From contig CACFOQ010000003.1 in the NCBI GenBank assembly GCA_902567855.1, positions 1-64,000 on the forward strand: a stretch of 64,000 nt of DNA, read 5' to 3'. The translations under genes and the position numbers were made by a program. Under the pieces are notes generated by a model. The model had not been told where the DNA came from and did no database searches. It worked only from the letters and a program-made list of their open reading frames with translations. Numbering within the stretch: position 1 is the stretch's first letter; each line of letters opens with the position of its first letter. This document shows, in pieces, positions 8,888 to 18,826 of this stretch. This DNA comes from an uncultured Alphaproteobacteria bacterium (GTDB taxonomy: Bacteria; Pseudomonadota; Alphaproteobacteria; HIMB59; GCA-002718135).

Positions 8888-8940
8888 AGATGTTCATCTG
8901 TGTAAAAATAACTTTTACACTATTAATGAATATTCATTAA
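8888..8940 (+). promoter_or_regulatory. Three consecutive dyads in the porin leader
   Basis: Three symmetric elements sit back to back just ahead of the porin ribosome site: AGATG-TT-CATCT (8888-8899), GTGTAAAA-ATAAC-TTTTACAC (8900-8920), and the perfect 18-bp palindrome TTAATGAATATTCATTAA (8923-8940). The Shine-Dalgarno AAAAGGAG follows at about 8943-8950. They may be repressor/activator operators or mRNA 5' hairpins stabilising an abundant transcript. The symmetry is seen directly; the role is inferred, and no named operator matches convincingly. Confidence 0.6.
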
Positions 8941-8957
8941 CTCAAAAGGAGTAAATT

Positions 8958-10037
8958 ATGAAAAAAGAACTATTAATCGCGTCTGCTCTAGTTGGATCTT
9001 TGGGTTTAGCTGGTGTAGCTGAAGCGGCTTCTGCTACTATGTCAGGACACAATCGTGTTGGTGTTGTAGGAAAAGATGCTGATAACGCAACAAATGGATC
9101 TACTAACGCTTCAAGCAGACAGTCTACTTTTTCTGTTAGCTTATCTGAAACTACTGATGGTGGTATTGGAATCTCTACTGGTTTTGACCTTTCAGAGGAA
9201 GCTCAAACTTTGGACCAAAGTGGTATAACTCTTACTTTCACAAGTGGTGCTAAACTGGACTTAATTGAAGCAGGTAATGCTGCAAATACTCATTTAGCTT
9301 CAGTTCCTGGTGCTTCAGGTGAAATGGGAATTTCTGCTGCTACTGATACTAACGCTCCAACTACCCTAACTTTTGCTAGTGGTGGTGATAACGTTGGTTT
9401 TGAATTCCACACTGCTGCTGATGCATTCGGTGTTGATGGTTTAAAAGCAAGTGTATCTTTCTCAGATAACAGTGATGCTGCTAACACTACTGCTAATCAT
9501 ACTGACGCAGGAATGATGTCAGTGGGTGCTTCATATGTTACAGATGCTGGTGATACTACAGTAACTATTGGTGGTGGTTTATACCAAGGTACTACGACTT
9601 CAACTACTTCACTTTATGAAGATGAAGGTTTTGCTATTGCGCTTTCTGCTGTTACAGGCGATTTAACTGTAGGTGTTGGTTATGCTGATGGTACTAACGT
9701 TGGACAAGCTACTTCAGCTGCTAATGTCGATGGTCAAACTGATGGTTATGCGGTAACTGGTGCTTCAGTTGTAAAAGCTGGTGCTAAATATGTAAGCGGA
9801 GATATTACTTTTGCTGTAGGCGTAACTGCTGGTGAAGGTAACGATGGTGACATCGCTGCTGCTGTTTCAGGATCTGATGACTCTTATGATGCAACAAGTG
9901 CAAGTATTTCTTACGCTGTTGCTTCAGGTGTTACTGCAGTTCTTGGTTGGACTGATGTATCTCGTGATGACAATGGTTCAGCGGCATCTGATGCTTCTGG
10001 ATCTTCATGGTACGTTGGAGCAACTGTAAGCTTCTAA
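8958..10037 (+). CDS. Outer-membrane porin, alphaproteobacterial type
   Basis: This is a beta-barrel channel for small solutes. It opens with a clean signal peptide (MKKELLIASALVGSLGLAGVAEA, 23 aa) and ends in a C-terminal phenylalanine in YVGATVSF, the outer-membrane insertion signature. Alternating amphipathic strands rich in G, A, T, S, D fill the 359 residues. The base composition is clearly less AT-biased than its neighbours, with few Lys codons, as expected of a very highly expressed surface protein. It has its own leader dyads, strong Shine-Dalgarno and a strong terminator, so it is a single-gene transcript. Solute specificity cannot be read. Confidence 0.9.
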   Translation: MKKELLIASALVGSLGLAGVAEAASATMSGHNRVGVVGKDADNATNGSTNASSRQSTFSVSLSETTDGGIGISTGFDLSEEAQTLDQSGITLTFTSGAKLDLIEAGNAANTHLASVPGASGEMGISAATDTNAPTTLTFASGGDNVGFEFHTAADAFGVDGLKASVSFSDNSDAANTTANHTDAGMMSVGASYVTDAGDTTVTIGGGLYQGTTTSTTSLYEDEGFAIALSAVTGDLTVGVGYADGTNVGQATSAANVDGQTDGYAVTGASVVKAGAKYVSGDITFAVGVTAGEGNDGDIAAAVSGSDDSYDATSASISYAVASGVTAVLGWTDVSRDDNGSAASDASGSSWYVGATVSF

Positions 10038-10059
10038 TATACCTATAAAATTTTATATA

Positions 10060-10087
10060 AAAGCGGCCTTAGGCCGCTTTTTTTTTG
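10060..10087 (+). terminator. Intrinsic terminator after the porin
   Basis: AAAGCGGCC-TTA-GGCCGCTTT forms a strong GC-rich stem with a tiny loop and runs into about nine T residues. It is the clearest Rho-independent terminator in the window and lies 22 bases past the porin stop. Confidence 0.93.
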
Positions 10088-10125
10088 TTTATTTTACTCA
10101 AGCATTATTATACTAAAGACTATTG

Positions 10126-10734
10126 ATGAATAAATTTCCGCTTACATTGCTGTTATTAATTGCCCTATTTTTTTTCACATCTTGTGCTGGTGATAAAGAA
10201 AAAAAAGATACTTCTGAATTATATCAAAAAAGCCAAACTCGTGGAGCAATTATTGAGAGGGCAGGTGTAACAATGGGAAGCGATACCACAGCAAAAGGAA
10301 GAAAGCTACAAATGGAAGTTGCAGAAAATAAACTGCAAAGTGGGGGGGGATTGTTTGGAAAAAAAGGTGGTCTTGACTTGCTTAATCAAGATAAACAAAC
10401 AGCCTCAATAGGAGTTGGTATGCCGATCAATCCATATTTGTGGAAAGCAAGTCTCGAGACAATAAGTTTTATGCCTTTGTCTTCTGCTGATCCTTTTGCA
10501 GGACTAATCATTACTGATTGGTACTCGCAAAATAAAACAAATGAGCGATGTAAAATTAACATTTTTATAAGAGGTGTAGAACTGAAAACTTCCAATTTAA
10601 AAGTTAATTCTTTCTGCCAAACACTTTCTGATACAAATAATTGGATTGGTGATGAAACAGATATTGAGATTAATGCTCAAATTGAAAATGCAATTTTAAA
10701 TAAAGCAAAAAAACTCAAACTTTCAACAAATTAA
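10126..10734 (+). CDS. DUF3576 lipoprotein
   Basis: This is a predicted lipoprotein: LLLLIALFFFTSC gives a lipobox with the modified Cys about residue 20. The central segment YLWKASLETISFMPLSSADPFAGLIITDWYS is the DUF3576 hallmark. Members precede leuS and lptE in many alphaproteobacteria, as here, which hints at envelope biogenesis, but no activity is established. The track starts at TTG 10123; ATG 10126 is one codon on and preferred. It stops three bases before the GTG start of leuS, so translation is probably coupled. Confidence 0.85.
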   Translation: MNKFPLTLLLLIALFFFTSCAGDKEKKDTSELYQKSQTRGAIIERAGVTMGSDTTAKGRKLQMEVAENKLQSGGGLFGKKGGLDLLNQDKQTASIGVGMPINPYLWKASLETISFMPLSSADPFAGLIITDWYSQNKTNERCKINIFIRGVELKTSNLKVNSFCQTLSDTNNWIGDETDIEINAQIENAILNKAKKLKLSTN

Positions 10735-10737
10735 ATC

Positions 10738-13275
10738 GTGTCTTCTCGATACAATCATAAAAAGGCTGAGGCTTATTGGCAGGAAGTATGGGATCAAAAA
10801 AAAATATTTAATGTCAAAGCTGATAAAAACAAAAAAAAATATTATGTATTAGAAATGTTTCCGTACCCCTCTGGGAAAATACATATGGGCCATGTTAGAA
10901 ATTATGCTTTAGGTGATGTAGTTTCAAGATATAAAAAGATGAATGGGTTTAATGTTCTCCATCCAATGGGGTGGGATGCTTTTGGTTTGCCAGCAGAAAA
11001 TGCAGCATTAGTTGAAAAAAAACCCCCTTCAAAATGGACATACAACAATATCAACGTAATGCGTTCTCAATTAAAATCTATGGGTCTTTCACTAGATTGG
11101 TCAAGAGAAATAGCTACATGTCATCCAAAATACTATCAACATGAGCAAGCTTTTTTTATAGATCTATTTAACAATGGATTAGCATACAAAAAAAAATCTT
11201 TAGTAAACTGGGACCCAATTGACCAAACAGTTTTAGCAAATGAACAGGTTATTGATGGCAAAGGTTGGAGGTCGGGGGCTCCAGTAGAGTCTAAAGAGTT
11301 GTCTCAGTGGTTTTTAAAAACAAGTGCATACTCTGAAGAACTTTTAAGCTATTTAAATGAATTAGATAGGTGGCCAGAGAAAGTTAAAATAATGCAATCT
11401 AACTGGATAGGAAAGTCAGTAGGTGCAGAAATAACATTTGAGATATCGAATTCTAATAATTATTCTACTAACTTATTAAAAGTATTTACCACTAGGCCTG
11501 ACACTATTTTTGGAGCAACCTTTTGCGCCATATCTTTAGAACATCCTTTGGCTAAAGAAATTATTAAAAAAAATCCTGAGGCTAAAAATTTTCATACATC
11601 TTGTTCAGGCGTTGATATTGAAAAAGAAAAATTAGGATTTAAAACAGAAATTTTAATAAAACATCCTTTTATAGAAAATAAAAAAATTCCCTTATTTTTA
11701 GCTAATTTTGTTTTAATGGATTACGGTTCGGGGGCAATATTTGGGTGTCCAGCCCACGACCAAAGAGATTTGGATTTTGCTAATAAATATAATTTAGAAG
11801 TTATTCCTGTTGTTCTTCCAAGTGGAAAAAAAGAAAACGATTTTAAAATAACAAATGAAGCGTTCGTAGGAGAAGGAAGGCTAATAAATTCATCTTTTTT
11901 AAATGGCTTAGAAATCGAACATGCTAAAAATGAAATTATTAAAAATTTAAAAAATATTAATTGTGGTAAAAATAAAACAACCTATAGACTAAGAGATTGG
12001 GGACTTTCTAGACAAAGATATTGGGGCTGTCCGATTCCTATGTTGTATAGAGAGGATGGCAAAATAATACCTGTTTCTAAAAAAGATCTTCCTATAACAT
12101 TACCGCCAATCAGTGGGTTGGGGGGAATTAACAACGAGCTTAACAATATAGATTCTTGGAAAAATACTGTATGCCCCGAAACTGGAATGAAAGCGACAAG
12201 AGAGACGGATACTTTTGATACATTTTTTGAATCTTCATGGTATTATTTAAGATATTGTAATCCCAGAAACAGCAAACCTTTTCTTAAAGAAGATATTAAT
12301 TATTGGTTACCAGTTGACCAATATATAGGTGGAATTGAACATGCCATACTTCATTTATTATATTCTAGGTTTTTTGTTAAGGCGCTTAGAGATTTGGGGC
12401 ACATTAATATTGACGAACCGTTTGAAGGTCTTTTTACCCAAGGTATGGTAACACACCAAACTTATAAAAGTAGAGATGGTGGTTGGCTTGCTCCAGAAGA
12501 GGTAATTAGAGAAAATGACAATTTCATAGATTTAACAAATAATCATGTAAGTGTTGGCAAGGTTGAAAAGATGAGCAAATCTAAAAAGAATGTTATAGAT
12601 CCAAGCAAAATCATAGATATGTATGGGGCAGATACAGCAAGATGGTTTATGCTATCTGATAGCCCCCCAGAAAGAGACCTAGAGTGGACAGAATTTGGTA
12701 TTTCTAGTTCTTATAGATTTATAAACAAAATATGGGAACTTTCTTCAGTGTTGTTTTTAAATAATTATAAAGAAGAAAATGGCTCTGATGATAATAAAAT
12801 TAAAACTGATATTAATAACACAATAAAAAAGGTAACTGATAACATTAATTTGTTTCATTATAATAAGGCTATTGCCAATATTCATGAGTTTATTAATAAT
12901 GCACAAAAATTTATTATAAATAAAACTGTATCCAAAAAAGAGGCAGTTAATTCTTTTAAAAAGCTTTCGTTAATTATTCAGCCATTTATACCTCATTTAA
13001 GTGAAGAAATTTGGGAAAAATTTGGTGGAAATGGACTAGCAATCGAACAAGGATGGCCAAAAGTAAACGAAAGTTTATTGGTAAAAAATTTCAATATTGC
13101 CATACAAATAAATGGCAAAACAAAAGATGTTCTTTCAGCAACAAAAGAGCTAGATAAAGATAGTGTTGTTAACATTTTAAAAGAAAATAATAAAATATCA
13201 AGATTGCTAAAAGATAAAAGGATTGTAAAAACAATATATGTTTCTGGAAAAATTATTAATTTTGTTACAAATTAA
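10738..13275 (+). CDS. leuS: Leucyl-tRNA synthetase
   Basis: This class I synthetase attaches leucine to tRNA-Leu. It shows the HIGH-type motif in [14 protein letters not shown] (about 42-55), the tRNA contact DWSRE, the editing insertion with [12 protein letters not shown], and KMSKSKKN (about 612-619), followed by the anticodon-binding helical domain. The length of 845 aa is standard for bacterial LeuRS. It starts with GTG at 10738, directly after the DUF3576 stop. The 3' end overlaps the lptE reading frame by about 38 bases. Confidence 0.98.
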   Translation: MSSRYNHKKAEAYWQEVWDQKKIFNVKADKNKKKYYVLEMFPYPSGKIHMGHVRNYALGDVVSRYKKMNGFNVLHPMGWDAFGLPAENAALVEKKPPSKWTYNNINVMRSQLKSMGLSLDWSREIATCHPKYYQHEQAFFIDLFNNGLAYKKKSLVNWDPIDQTVLANEQVIDGKGWRSGAPVESKELSQWFLKTSAYSEELLSYLNELDRWPEKVKIMQSNWIGKSVGAEITFEISNSNNYSTNLLKVFTTRPDTIFGATFCAISLEHPLAKEIIKKNPEAKNFHTSCSGVDIEKEKLGFKTEILIKHPFIENKKIPLFLANFVLMDYGSGAIFGCPAHDQRDLDFANKYNLEVIPVVLPSGKKENDFKITNEAFVGEGRLINSSFLNGLEIEHAKNEIIKNLKNINCGKNKTTYRLRDWGLSRQRYWGCPIPMLYREDGKIIPVSKKDLPITLPPISGLGGINNELNNIDSWKNTVCPETGMKATRETDTFDTFFESSWYYLRYCNPRNSKPFLKEDINYWLPVDQYIGGIEHAILHLLYSRFFVKALRDLGHINIDEPFEGLFTQGMVTHQTYKSRDGGWLAPEEVIRENDNFIDLTNNHVSVGKVEKMSKSKKNVIDPSKIIDMYGADTARWFMLSDSPPERDLEWTEFGISSSYRFINKIWELSSVLFLNNYKEENGSDDNKIKTDINNTIKKVTDNINLFHYNKAIANIHEFINNAQKFIINKTVSKKEAVNSFKKLSLIIQPFIPHLSEEIWEKFGGNGLAIEQGWPKVNESLLVKNFNIAIQINGKTKDVLSATKELDKDSVVNILKENNKISRLLKDKRIVKTIYVSGKIINFVTN

Positions 13276-13774
13276 AAATATCAATAAATGCATTCTATTT
13301 TTTTTATTTTTTTTATATTCATGTTCTAATTTTGATTTTGTTTATAAAAATAATGGAACAGGCAATGAGATATCTATTACAGAAATTTTAATTACTGGTT
13401 CAAGTGATGATATAATTAAAAAGATCCTATCCAATAAATTTTTATTAAATGATGAATCTGATGGTTATAGATTGTCAGTAAATTCAAAAATGGAAACAAA
13501 AAGCATCGTCATAGAAAATGATCAAACTGCAAGCACAGTAGAAATAAAATATATCTTGAGCTATGACTTATTTGATCATAAAAAGGACTGTATAGTATTT
13601 AAAGAGATTATTGGTACTCTATCAACTTACAATTCAAGAGCTGAAAGTTATAATTTTGGGTCTGATTTAAGCAAAGAACAGGTAGCTGAACAGGTTATTC
13701 ATGATAATATAAATAAATTCACATACCAAATAAACACAAAAGGAAATGAGCTCGAGTGTATAAATGAGGGTTAG
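13238..13774 (+). CDS. lptE: LptE-like LPS-assembly lipoprotein
   Basis: This small lipoprotein sits between leuS and holA, exactly where LptE lies in most proteobacteria; LptE plugs the LptD barrel for LPS insertion. Sequence support is a hydrophobic stretch [14 protein letters not shown] with a lipobox-like Cys and a LptE-like mid region ([16 protein letters not shown]...[14 protein letters not shown]). The family is poorly conserved, so context carries much of the call. The start is uncertain: ATG 13238 lies inside leuS and gives a long n-region; TTG 13262 is an alternative. It overlaps holA by 11 bases. Confidence 0.78.
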   Translation: MFLEKLLILLQIKNINKCILFFLFFLYSCSNFDFVYKNNGTGNEISITEILITGSSDDIIKKILSNKFLLNDESDGYRLSVNSKMETKSIVIENDQTASTVEIKYILSYDLFDHKKDCIVFKEIIGTLSTYNSRAESYNFGSDLSKEQVAEQVIHDNINKFTYQINTKGNELECINEG

Positions 13775-14720
13775 GCCTGAAGAGATAATTTTACAGAAAT
13801 ATTCTATTGATAAAAAAAATGGCTTTTTTTTATTGTGTGGAAATGAAGATACTTTTATTGATAAAATAAATGAATTGATAATAGATAAATTAAAAAAAAA
13901 TGATTACCCAGAGGTTATAAAAATTAATGAAAGTGTAGATTTAGAATCTACTTTAATTTCTAATACTGCATCATTATTTTCAGAAAAAAAAATATTCGTT
14001 CTAAGCAATCAACTAAAACTTGATTTGGATACTATAAAAAAAATTGATCTAACTGATAAGGTAATTATAATTATAGATAAAAAAATTAAAAATTCCTCAA
14101 AAATAAAAACATACATCGAATCTCACCCTAATTACGTATGCATAACATGCTATAAATTATCCCGTGAAAGCAAAAAGTTAATTTTAGAGTATAATCTTAA
14201 GCTTAATAAAATTGAAATTGAAAGGGATGCATATTGGTATTTTGTTGATAATTCAGATGATAGATATAAATTGTTTGAAAACGAAATAACTAAAATTATA
14301 AATTTTGATAATAAGAAAATATTTTTAAACGATCTTATTTCTTTAATCTCAAAAAACTCAAATGAAGATATTGATAAATTATTTTTTACAATTTTGTCTC
14401 CTCAAAAAGAAATTATTTACACATCTCTTGCAAACATTAACTCTTCAGGAGATAGTTTTGTTCTCATACAGAGAATTAAGTATTATCTGAATTTGATAAT
14501 GTCTATAGAAAATGTAAATGATATAAATATAGTTTTTCCTAAATATCTTTTTATGAAAAAAGACAAATTCGTTGAAATATACAAAAAGTTAAATTATGAA
14601 AGAATATCGAAGATTATAATTTTAATCAAAAAAACTGAAATTTTACTGCGAAAAAATACTGCGATGCATCTTATTATAACCCAAAGATTTTTGTTAAATT
14701 TAAAAAAAACTATTAGTTAG
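13764..14720 (+). CDS. holA: DNA polymerase III delta subunit
   Basis: HolA opens the beta clamp and loads it on DNA as part of the clamp loader. Recognisable parts are FLLCGNEDTFIDKINELI, the SLFSEKKIFVLSNQ segment typical of HolA, and the C-terminal helical collar domain (RIKYYLNLIMSIENV...KKTEILLRKNTAMHLIITQRFLL). The length of 318 aa is close to the usual 330-345. The leuS-lptE-holA order is conserved. It ends one base from parB on the opposite strand. Confidence 0.9.
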   Translation: MRVRPEEIILQKYSIDKKNGFFLLCGNEDTFIDKINELIIDKLKKNDYPEVIKINESVDLESTLISNTASLFSEKKIFVLSNQLKLDLDTIKKIDLTDKVIIIIDKKIKNSSKIKTYIESHPNYVCITCYKLSRESKKLILEYNLKLNKIEIERDAYWYFVDNSDDRYKLFENEITKIINFDNKKIFLNDLISLISKNSNEDIDKLFFTILSPQKEIIYTSLANINSSGDSFVLIQRIKYYLNLIMSIENVNDINIVFPKYLFMKKDKFVEIYKKLNYERISKIIILIKKTEILLRKNTAMHLIITQRFLLNLKKTIS

Positions 14721-14721
14721 T

Positions 14722-15561
14722 TTATTTTTTAAGTCTTTTCATTATGTCATCTAGCTGATCAAGATCTGAATAAAATAATGTCAAAGACCCCGAGGACCCT
14801 TCTTGGTTAAAATGAATAGAAGTTTTAAGCCCAATTTTTTCAGAAAGTTCATTTTCTAAATCAGCAATATTAGGATCTTTAAATTTTTTATTGCTTTTGT
14901 TTTTTTTATATTGTGAGGTGTTTTTTTCAGTTTCTCTAACGCTTAATTTTTTGTTAATTATTTCTTTTGCAAGAACATTTGCATTGGGAACGCCAATTAG
15001 AGCTCTAGCATGTCCCATAGATAGTTTTCCTTCAATTATATAATTTAAAATTTCATCGTCTAGCTCTAAAAGTCTAAGTGTGTTAGAGATGTGACTTTTG
15101 CTTTTACCAATAACAGAGCTTAAAGAGTCATATCCTGTATTTTTATTATCTAAAAGTTTCTTGTAGGCTTTGGCCTCCTCAACAGCGTTTAAATTTTCTC
15201 TTTGTATGTTTTCAATTAAAGCTGCTTCCTGAGCTTCATTGTCTGTCATTTCTTTAACAAGTGCTGGAATTTCATGCAATCCTGCAATTTGAGCCCCCCT
15301 CCATCTTCTTTCCCCTGCAATTATTTCATATTGTTGTTCTGATTTTTTTCTCACAACTATCGGCTGTAAAACTCCTTGAGATTTAATTGAACTAGCAAGT
15401 TCCTCGAGTTCTTCTTTTTTAAAATCTTTTCTGGGTTGATCTTTGTTGGCCTTTATTTCAGATATATTAATAAGCTTAAAATTTTGGATATTTTTTTCAT
15501 TTTTACCAGAAGAAAGTAATGCCCCCAAACCTCTTCCTAGTTTTTTATTTTCTGAAATCAT
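14722..15561 (-). CDS. parB: Chromosome partitioning protein ParB
   Basis: ParB binds parS and spreads as a CTP-dependent clamp to partition the origin region. It opens with the family KKLGRGLGALLSS, then the ParB nuclease-like/CTP domain with GERRWRGAQIAG (CTP-binding motif), the NIQRENLNAVEEA segment, and the KorB-type helix-turn-helix (SLSSVIGKSKSHISNTLRLL). The C-terminal dimer domain is short but present. It follows parA by 7 bases. Two parS-like sites lie 3-4 kb upstream in mnmG/mnmE, so target and binder are both local. Confidence 0.97.
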   Translation of the reverse strand: MISENKKLGRGLGALLSSGKNEKNIQNFKLINISEIKANKDQPRKDFKKEELEELASSIKSQGVLQPIVVRKKSEQQYEIIAGERRWRGAQIAGLHEIPALVKEMTDNEAQEAALIENIQRENLNAVEEAKAYKKLLDNKNTGYDSLSSVIGKSKSHISNTLRLLELDDEILNYIIEGKLSMGHARALIGVPNANVLAKEIINKKLSVRETEKNTSQYKKNKSNKKFKDPNIADLENELSEKIGLKTSIHFNQEGSSGSLTLFYSDLDQLDDIMKRLKK

Positions 15562-15568
15562 TTATTTA

Positions 15569-16327
15569 TTATTGGTTTAAAATTACCTCTTTTGCAAGAC
15601 CTATATATGCTTGAGAACCAGCACATTGGGTATCATATAGCAAAACTGGTTTGCCATGGCTTGGTGCTTCAGAAATTCTAACGTTTCTTGGTATAACAGT
15701 CTTGTAGACCTTGTTTTTAAAATGACTTCTTACATCTTCTTCAACCAAGGAACTTAATGCATTTCTTTTGTCAAACATGGTTAGAACCACCCCTTCCAAA
15801 TCAATATTAGAATTCAATCCTGATTTAATAGTGTCTATAGTGTTAGTAAGTGCGCTTAAACCCTCTAGAGCAAAGAATTCACACTGCAATGGAATAATTA
15901 CTGACTTTGAAGCAACTAGTCCATTTATTGTTAAAAGCCCAAGTGCAGGCGGACAATCTATGAAAATAAAATCATAACCAGTTATTTTTGATAAAATTTT
16001 TTTTAGAACTTCTTCCCTATTTTCTATCTCAGCTAATTCAATTTCAGAAGCAGCAAGATCTATTGATGAAGATATTATGTCTAGTTTTGGAATAGAGGTT
16101 TTTTTAATACTCAAAACATCAAACTCTTGATTGGTTAATAATTGATATAATGAAGGTTCTCTATTCTCTTCTAAAATTCCAAGACCAGTACTGGCATTTC
16201 CTTGAGGATCTGCGTCAACTAACAATACTCTCTTATCAATAGCAGCCAAGGCTGTTGCAAGATTTATAGCAGTTGTTGTTTTTCCCACTCCACCTTTTTG
16301 ATTAGCAATTGCTATTATTTTTGTCAT
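15569..16327 (-). CDS. parA: Chromosome partitioning ATPase ParA
   Basis: ParA is a deviant-Walker ATPase that binds nucleoid DNA and moves ParB-parS complexes. ANQKGGVGKTTTAINLA carries the deviant P-loop with the signature lysine; VDADPQGNAS and FIDCPPALG supply the switch and Walker B regions. At 252 aa it lacks the N-terminal HTH of plasmid ParAs, so it is the chromosomal Soj type. It starts one base after rsmG ends and lies in one minus-strand run with mnmG, rsmG and parB. Confidence 0.97.
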   Translation of the reverse strand: MTKIIAIANQKGGVGKTTTAINLATALAAIDKRVLLVDADPQGNASTGLGILEENREPSLYQLLTNQEFDVLSIKKTSIPKLDIISSSIDLAASEIELAEIENREEVLKKILSKITGYDFIFIDCPPALGLLTINGLVASKSVIIPLQCEFFALEGLSALTNTIDTIKSGLNSNIDLEGVVLTMFDKRNALSSLVEEDVRSHFKNKVYKTVIPRNVRISEAPSHGKPVLLYDTQCAGSQAYIGLAKEVILNQ

Positions 16328-16328
16328 A

Positions 16329-16934
16329 TTATAGTTTCTTTAGATTTCGAATAACAAGTAAGCTTCCCCCCTTATCAGAAAGACTAACATGTTTTTGGTA
16401 TTCAAATTTCCAAATTTTAGTTGCATCTAATATTTCATCATTAACAGTTTTGCCTTTTAAAAAAATAAGAACAGTATTTTTTTTTAAAAAATTATGTGAG
16501 TAAGTAAAAAGTTTGCTTAGATTTGCAAGTGCACGTGATGTTATAATGTCATACTTTTCTTTTTCTTTATTCTCAACCCTATCGAGTACTATTTTAACTT
16601 TTAAATTCATCTCTTTTTTTGTTTTTTCTAAAAATTTTATTTTTTTATTATTTGAATCAACCAAGGTAACGTTTTTGCACCCCATAATACTTAGTAGTAA
16701 CCCAGGAAGTCCGGCTCCGGTCCCCATATCTAAAATAGAACAGTTATAATTATTAAGTGTTGGTAAAATTTGTAAACAATCAAGAATGTGTCGGTTCCAT
16801 GTATCTTCTAATGTTGAACTACCAACTAAGTTGGTGTGTTTATTATATTTTTTAAGATTAAAAATATATGTATCTAATAATTTTTCTTGGTGACTGTTGA
16901 TATTAAATTTTTTTATTATTTCTTCTTTAGTCAA
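16329..16934 (-). CDS. rsmG: 16S rRNA m7G527 methyltransferase RsmG
   Basis: RsmG methylates G527 of 16S rRNA. The SAM-binding loop is ILDMGTGAGLPGLLLSI, followed by VTLVDSNNKKIKFL (acidic ribose contact) and the ITSRALANLSKLF segment typical of GidB proteins. The length of 201 aa is normal. It lies three bases after mnmG on the same strand and one base before parA, the canonical gidA-gidB-parA-parB chain. Confidence 0.95.
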   Translation of the reverse strand: MTKEEIIKKFNINSHQEKLLDTYIFNLKKYNKHTNLVGSSTLEDTWNRHILDCLQILPTLNNYNCSILDMGTGAGLPGLLLSIMGCKNVTLVDSNNKKIKFLEKTKKEMNLKVKIVLDRVENKEKEKYDIITSRALANLSKLFTYSHNFLKKNTVLIFLKGKTVNDEILDATKIWKFEYQKHVSLSDKGGSLLVIRNLKKL

Positions 16935-16937
16935 GTT

Positions 16938-18818
16938 TTATGCCGCTTTAGTATTTTTTTGTTTTTTTACAAATCTTAGTAAGGCAATTATTGCGGCAGG
17001 TGTTACACCAGAAATTCTAGATGCAGCACCAAGTGTTGGTGGTTGCGTAGTTGTAAGTTTTTCTATGATTTCATTAGAGAGGCTTCCCACTTTTTTGTAA
17101 TCTAGGTTAGTTGGAATAATTAATTCTTCTTCTTTTTTGAAATCAATTATATCCTCTCTCTGTCTGTTAAGATATCCAGAATACTGGGATTCAATTATTA
17201 TTTGTTCAGATATTTCTTCTTCAATTTCTTTTGTTTCTGGCCAAATTTTGTTGATATGCTTGAATGATATATTTTTATAAGAAAGTAATTCAAATGCAGT
17301 TCTCTTTTTTCCATCGTGATTTATTTTAATTCCTTTTTTAGACAATTCATTCGGAGATATTTTTTTAGACCTAACCAAACTAAAGCTACTTTTAATTTTT
17401 TCAATTTTTTCTTCAAATATAGTTTTTCTTATTTTACCAACACAACCAATTTTTATACCTAGTGGCGTAAGCCTTTGGTCGGCATTATCTGCTCTTAAGA
17501 GAAGCCTATATTCTGATCTCGATGTAAACATTCTATAAGGTTCTTTTGTTCCCTTAATAACCAAGTCATCAATTAAAACGCCAATATACCCATCTCCTCT
17601 ATCTAAAACAAAGGTTTCTTTATTATTACTAACCAAAGCAGCATTTATTCCAGCCATAATTCCTTGGGCCGCCGCCTCTTCATAGCCTGTCGTTCCATTA
17701 ATTTGTCCTGCAAAAAAAAGGTTTTTGATCTTTTTGGTTTCAAGGGAGTGATAAAGCTCTTGAGGACTAACATAATCATACTCTATTGCGTAACCGGGTT
17801 TAATTATTTTTGCTTTTTCAAGCCCTCTTATTGAGTGAACGAACTCTTCTTGTACAGCTTCAGGAAGAGATGTTGATATTCCATTTGGATAAATAACCTC
17901 ACTTTCAAGACCTTCGGGCTCAAGAAATATTTGGTGACTATTTTTATCAGAAAATTTTCTAACCTTGTCTTCAATAGATGGGCAATATCTTGCCCCCATT
18001 GATTTAATCTCTCCTGAATACATGGGGGACAGATGGATGTTGTTATTTATAATTTTGTGAGTATGATCATTTGTATTTGTTAAAAAACAAGAGATTTGTT
18101 TAATGTGTATAAGTTTGTTGATAAAAGAAAATGGTTTAATAACTGAGTCTGGTTTCTGTTCACTTAAATTGTTGAAATTTATAGATTTTTTATCAATTCT
18201 TGGTGGTGTACCAGTTTTCAATCTGCCTATTGAAAACTTTAGTCTTTCTATTGATTTTGCTAAATTTATTGCAGGTTTATCTCCAACCCTTCCTGCTCCA
18301 TAGCTTTTTTTGCCTATTCTGATTAGGCCTCGTAGAAAGGTACCCGTTGTTAAAACAAGTGTTTTTGATTTAATTTCTCCAATATTTTCAACTAAAACAC
18401 CCTTTAATTTGTTGTTAGTAAGAATAATATCTTCAACTGAACCCTCCAAAATATCCAGACTTTCTTGTTTTTTAACAATATCTTGTATAGATTTTTTATA
18501 TAAAACCCTATCTGCCTGGGCTCTAGGGCCTTGTACTGCTGGCCCCCTGCTTAGATTTAGCATTCTAAATTGTATACCAGAATTATCGATTGCCCTGCCC
18601 ATTATTCCATCAAGAGCATCAATTTCTCTAACCAAATGGCCCTTTCCAAGACCTCCAATAGCAGGATTACAAGACATTTCACCTATTTTTTCAATTTTAT
18701 GAGTAATTAACAAGGTGTTGCTTTGCATTCTCGCAGAGGCACACGCTGCTTCGACTCCAGCATGACCGCCTCCAATAACAATTACATCATATATTGTGTT
18801 TTTAATGTTTTTTTTCAC
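16938..18818 (-). CDS. mnmG: tRNA uridine-5-carboxymethylaminomethyl enzyme MnmG
   Basis: This FAD protein works with MnmE to build (carboxymethyl)aminomethyl groups on wobble U34. It shows VIGGGHAGVEAACASARM (FAD site), SCNPAIGGLGKGHLVREID, the SRGPAVQGPRAQADR segment, and the C-terminal helical tRNA-binding domain ending LGAASRISGVTPAAIIALL. The length of 626 aa is standard. It starts with GTG, and that GTG is the right half of the CACGTG core of a parS-like palindrome. It follows mnmE by six bases. Confidence 0.97.
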   Translation of the reverse strand: MKKNIKNTIYDVIVIGGGHAGVEAACASARMQSNTLLITHKIEKIGEMSCNPAIGGLGKGHLVREIDALDGIMGRAIDNSGIQFRMLNLSRGPAVQGPRAQADRVLYKKSIQDIVKKQESLDILEGSVEDIILTNNKLKGVLVENIGEIKSKTLVLTTGTFLRGLIRIGKKSYGAGRVGDKPAINLAKSIERLKFSIGRLKTGTPPRIDKKSINFNNLSEQKPDSVIKPFSFINKLIHIKQISCFLTNTNDHTHKIINNNIHLSPMYSGEIKSMGARYCPSIEDKVRKFSDKNSHQIFLEPEGLESEVIYPNGISTSLPEAVQEEFVHSIRGLEKAKIIKPGYAIEYDYVSPQELYHSLETKKIKNLFFAGQINGTTGYEEAAAQGIMAGINAALVSNNKETFVLDRGDGYIGVLIDDLVIKGTKEPYRMFTSRSEYRLLLRADNADQRLTPLGIKIGCVGKIRKTIFEEKIEKIKSSFSLVRSKKISPNELSKKGIKINHDGKKRTAFELLSYKNISFKHINKIWPETKEIEEEISEQIIIESQYSGYLNRQREDIIDFKKEEELIIPTNLDYKKVGSLSNEIIEKLTTTQPPTLGAASRISGVTPAAIIALLRFVKKQKNTKAA

Positions 18819-18826
18819 GTGAAATT
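18811..18826. promoter_or_regulatory. parS-like site 1 (overlaps the mnmG start)
   Basis: TTTTTCACGTGAAATT contains the 12-bp palindrome TTTCACGTGAAA, the invariant core of the widely conserved parS (consensus TGTTTCACGTGAAACA). The mnmG start codon lies inside it. Given parA/parB 3 kb away and a second copy nearby, ParB binding is the best reading; it remains inference. Confidence 0.82.

Noticed and set aside
16530-16545. CACGTG inside rsmG as a third parS
   Set aside because: Flanks (GTGCACGTGATG) lack the TTTC/GAAA arms needed for parS; the CACGTG near 48640 fails for the same reason.
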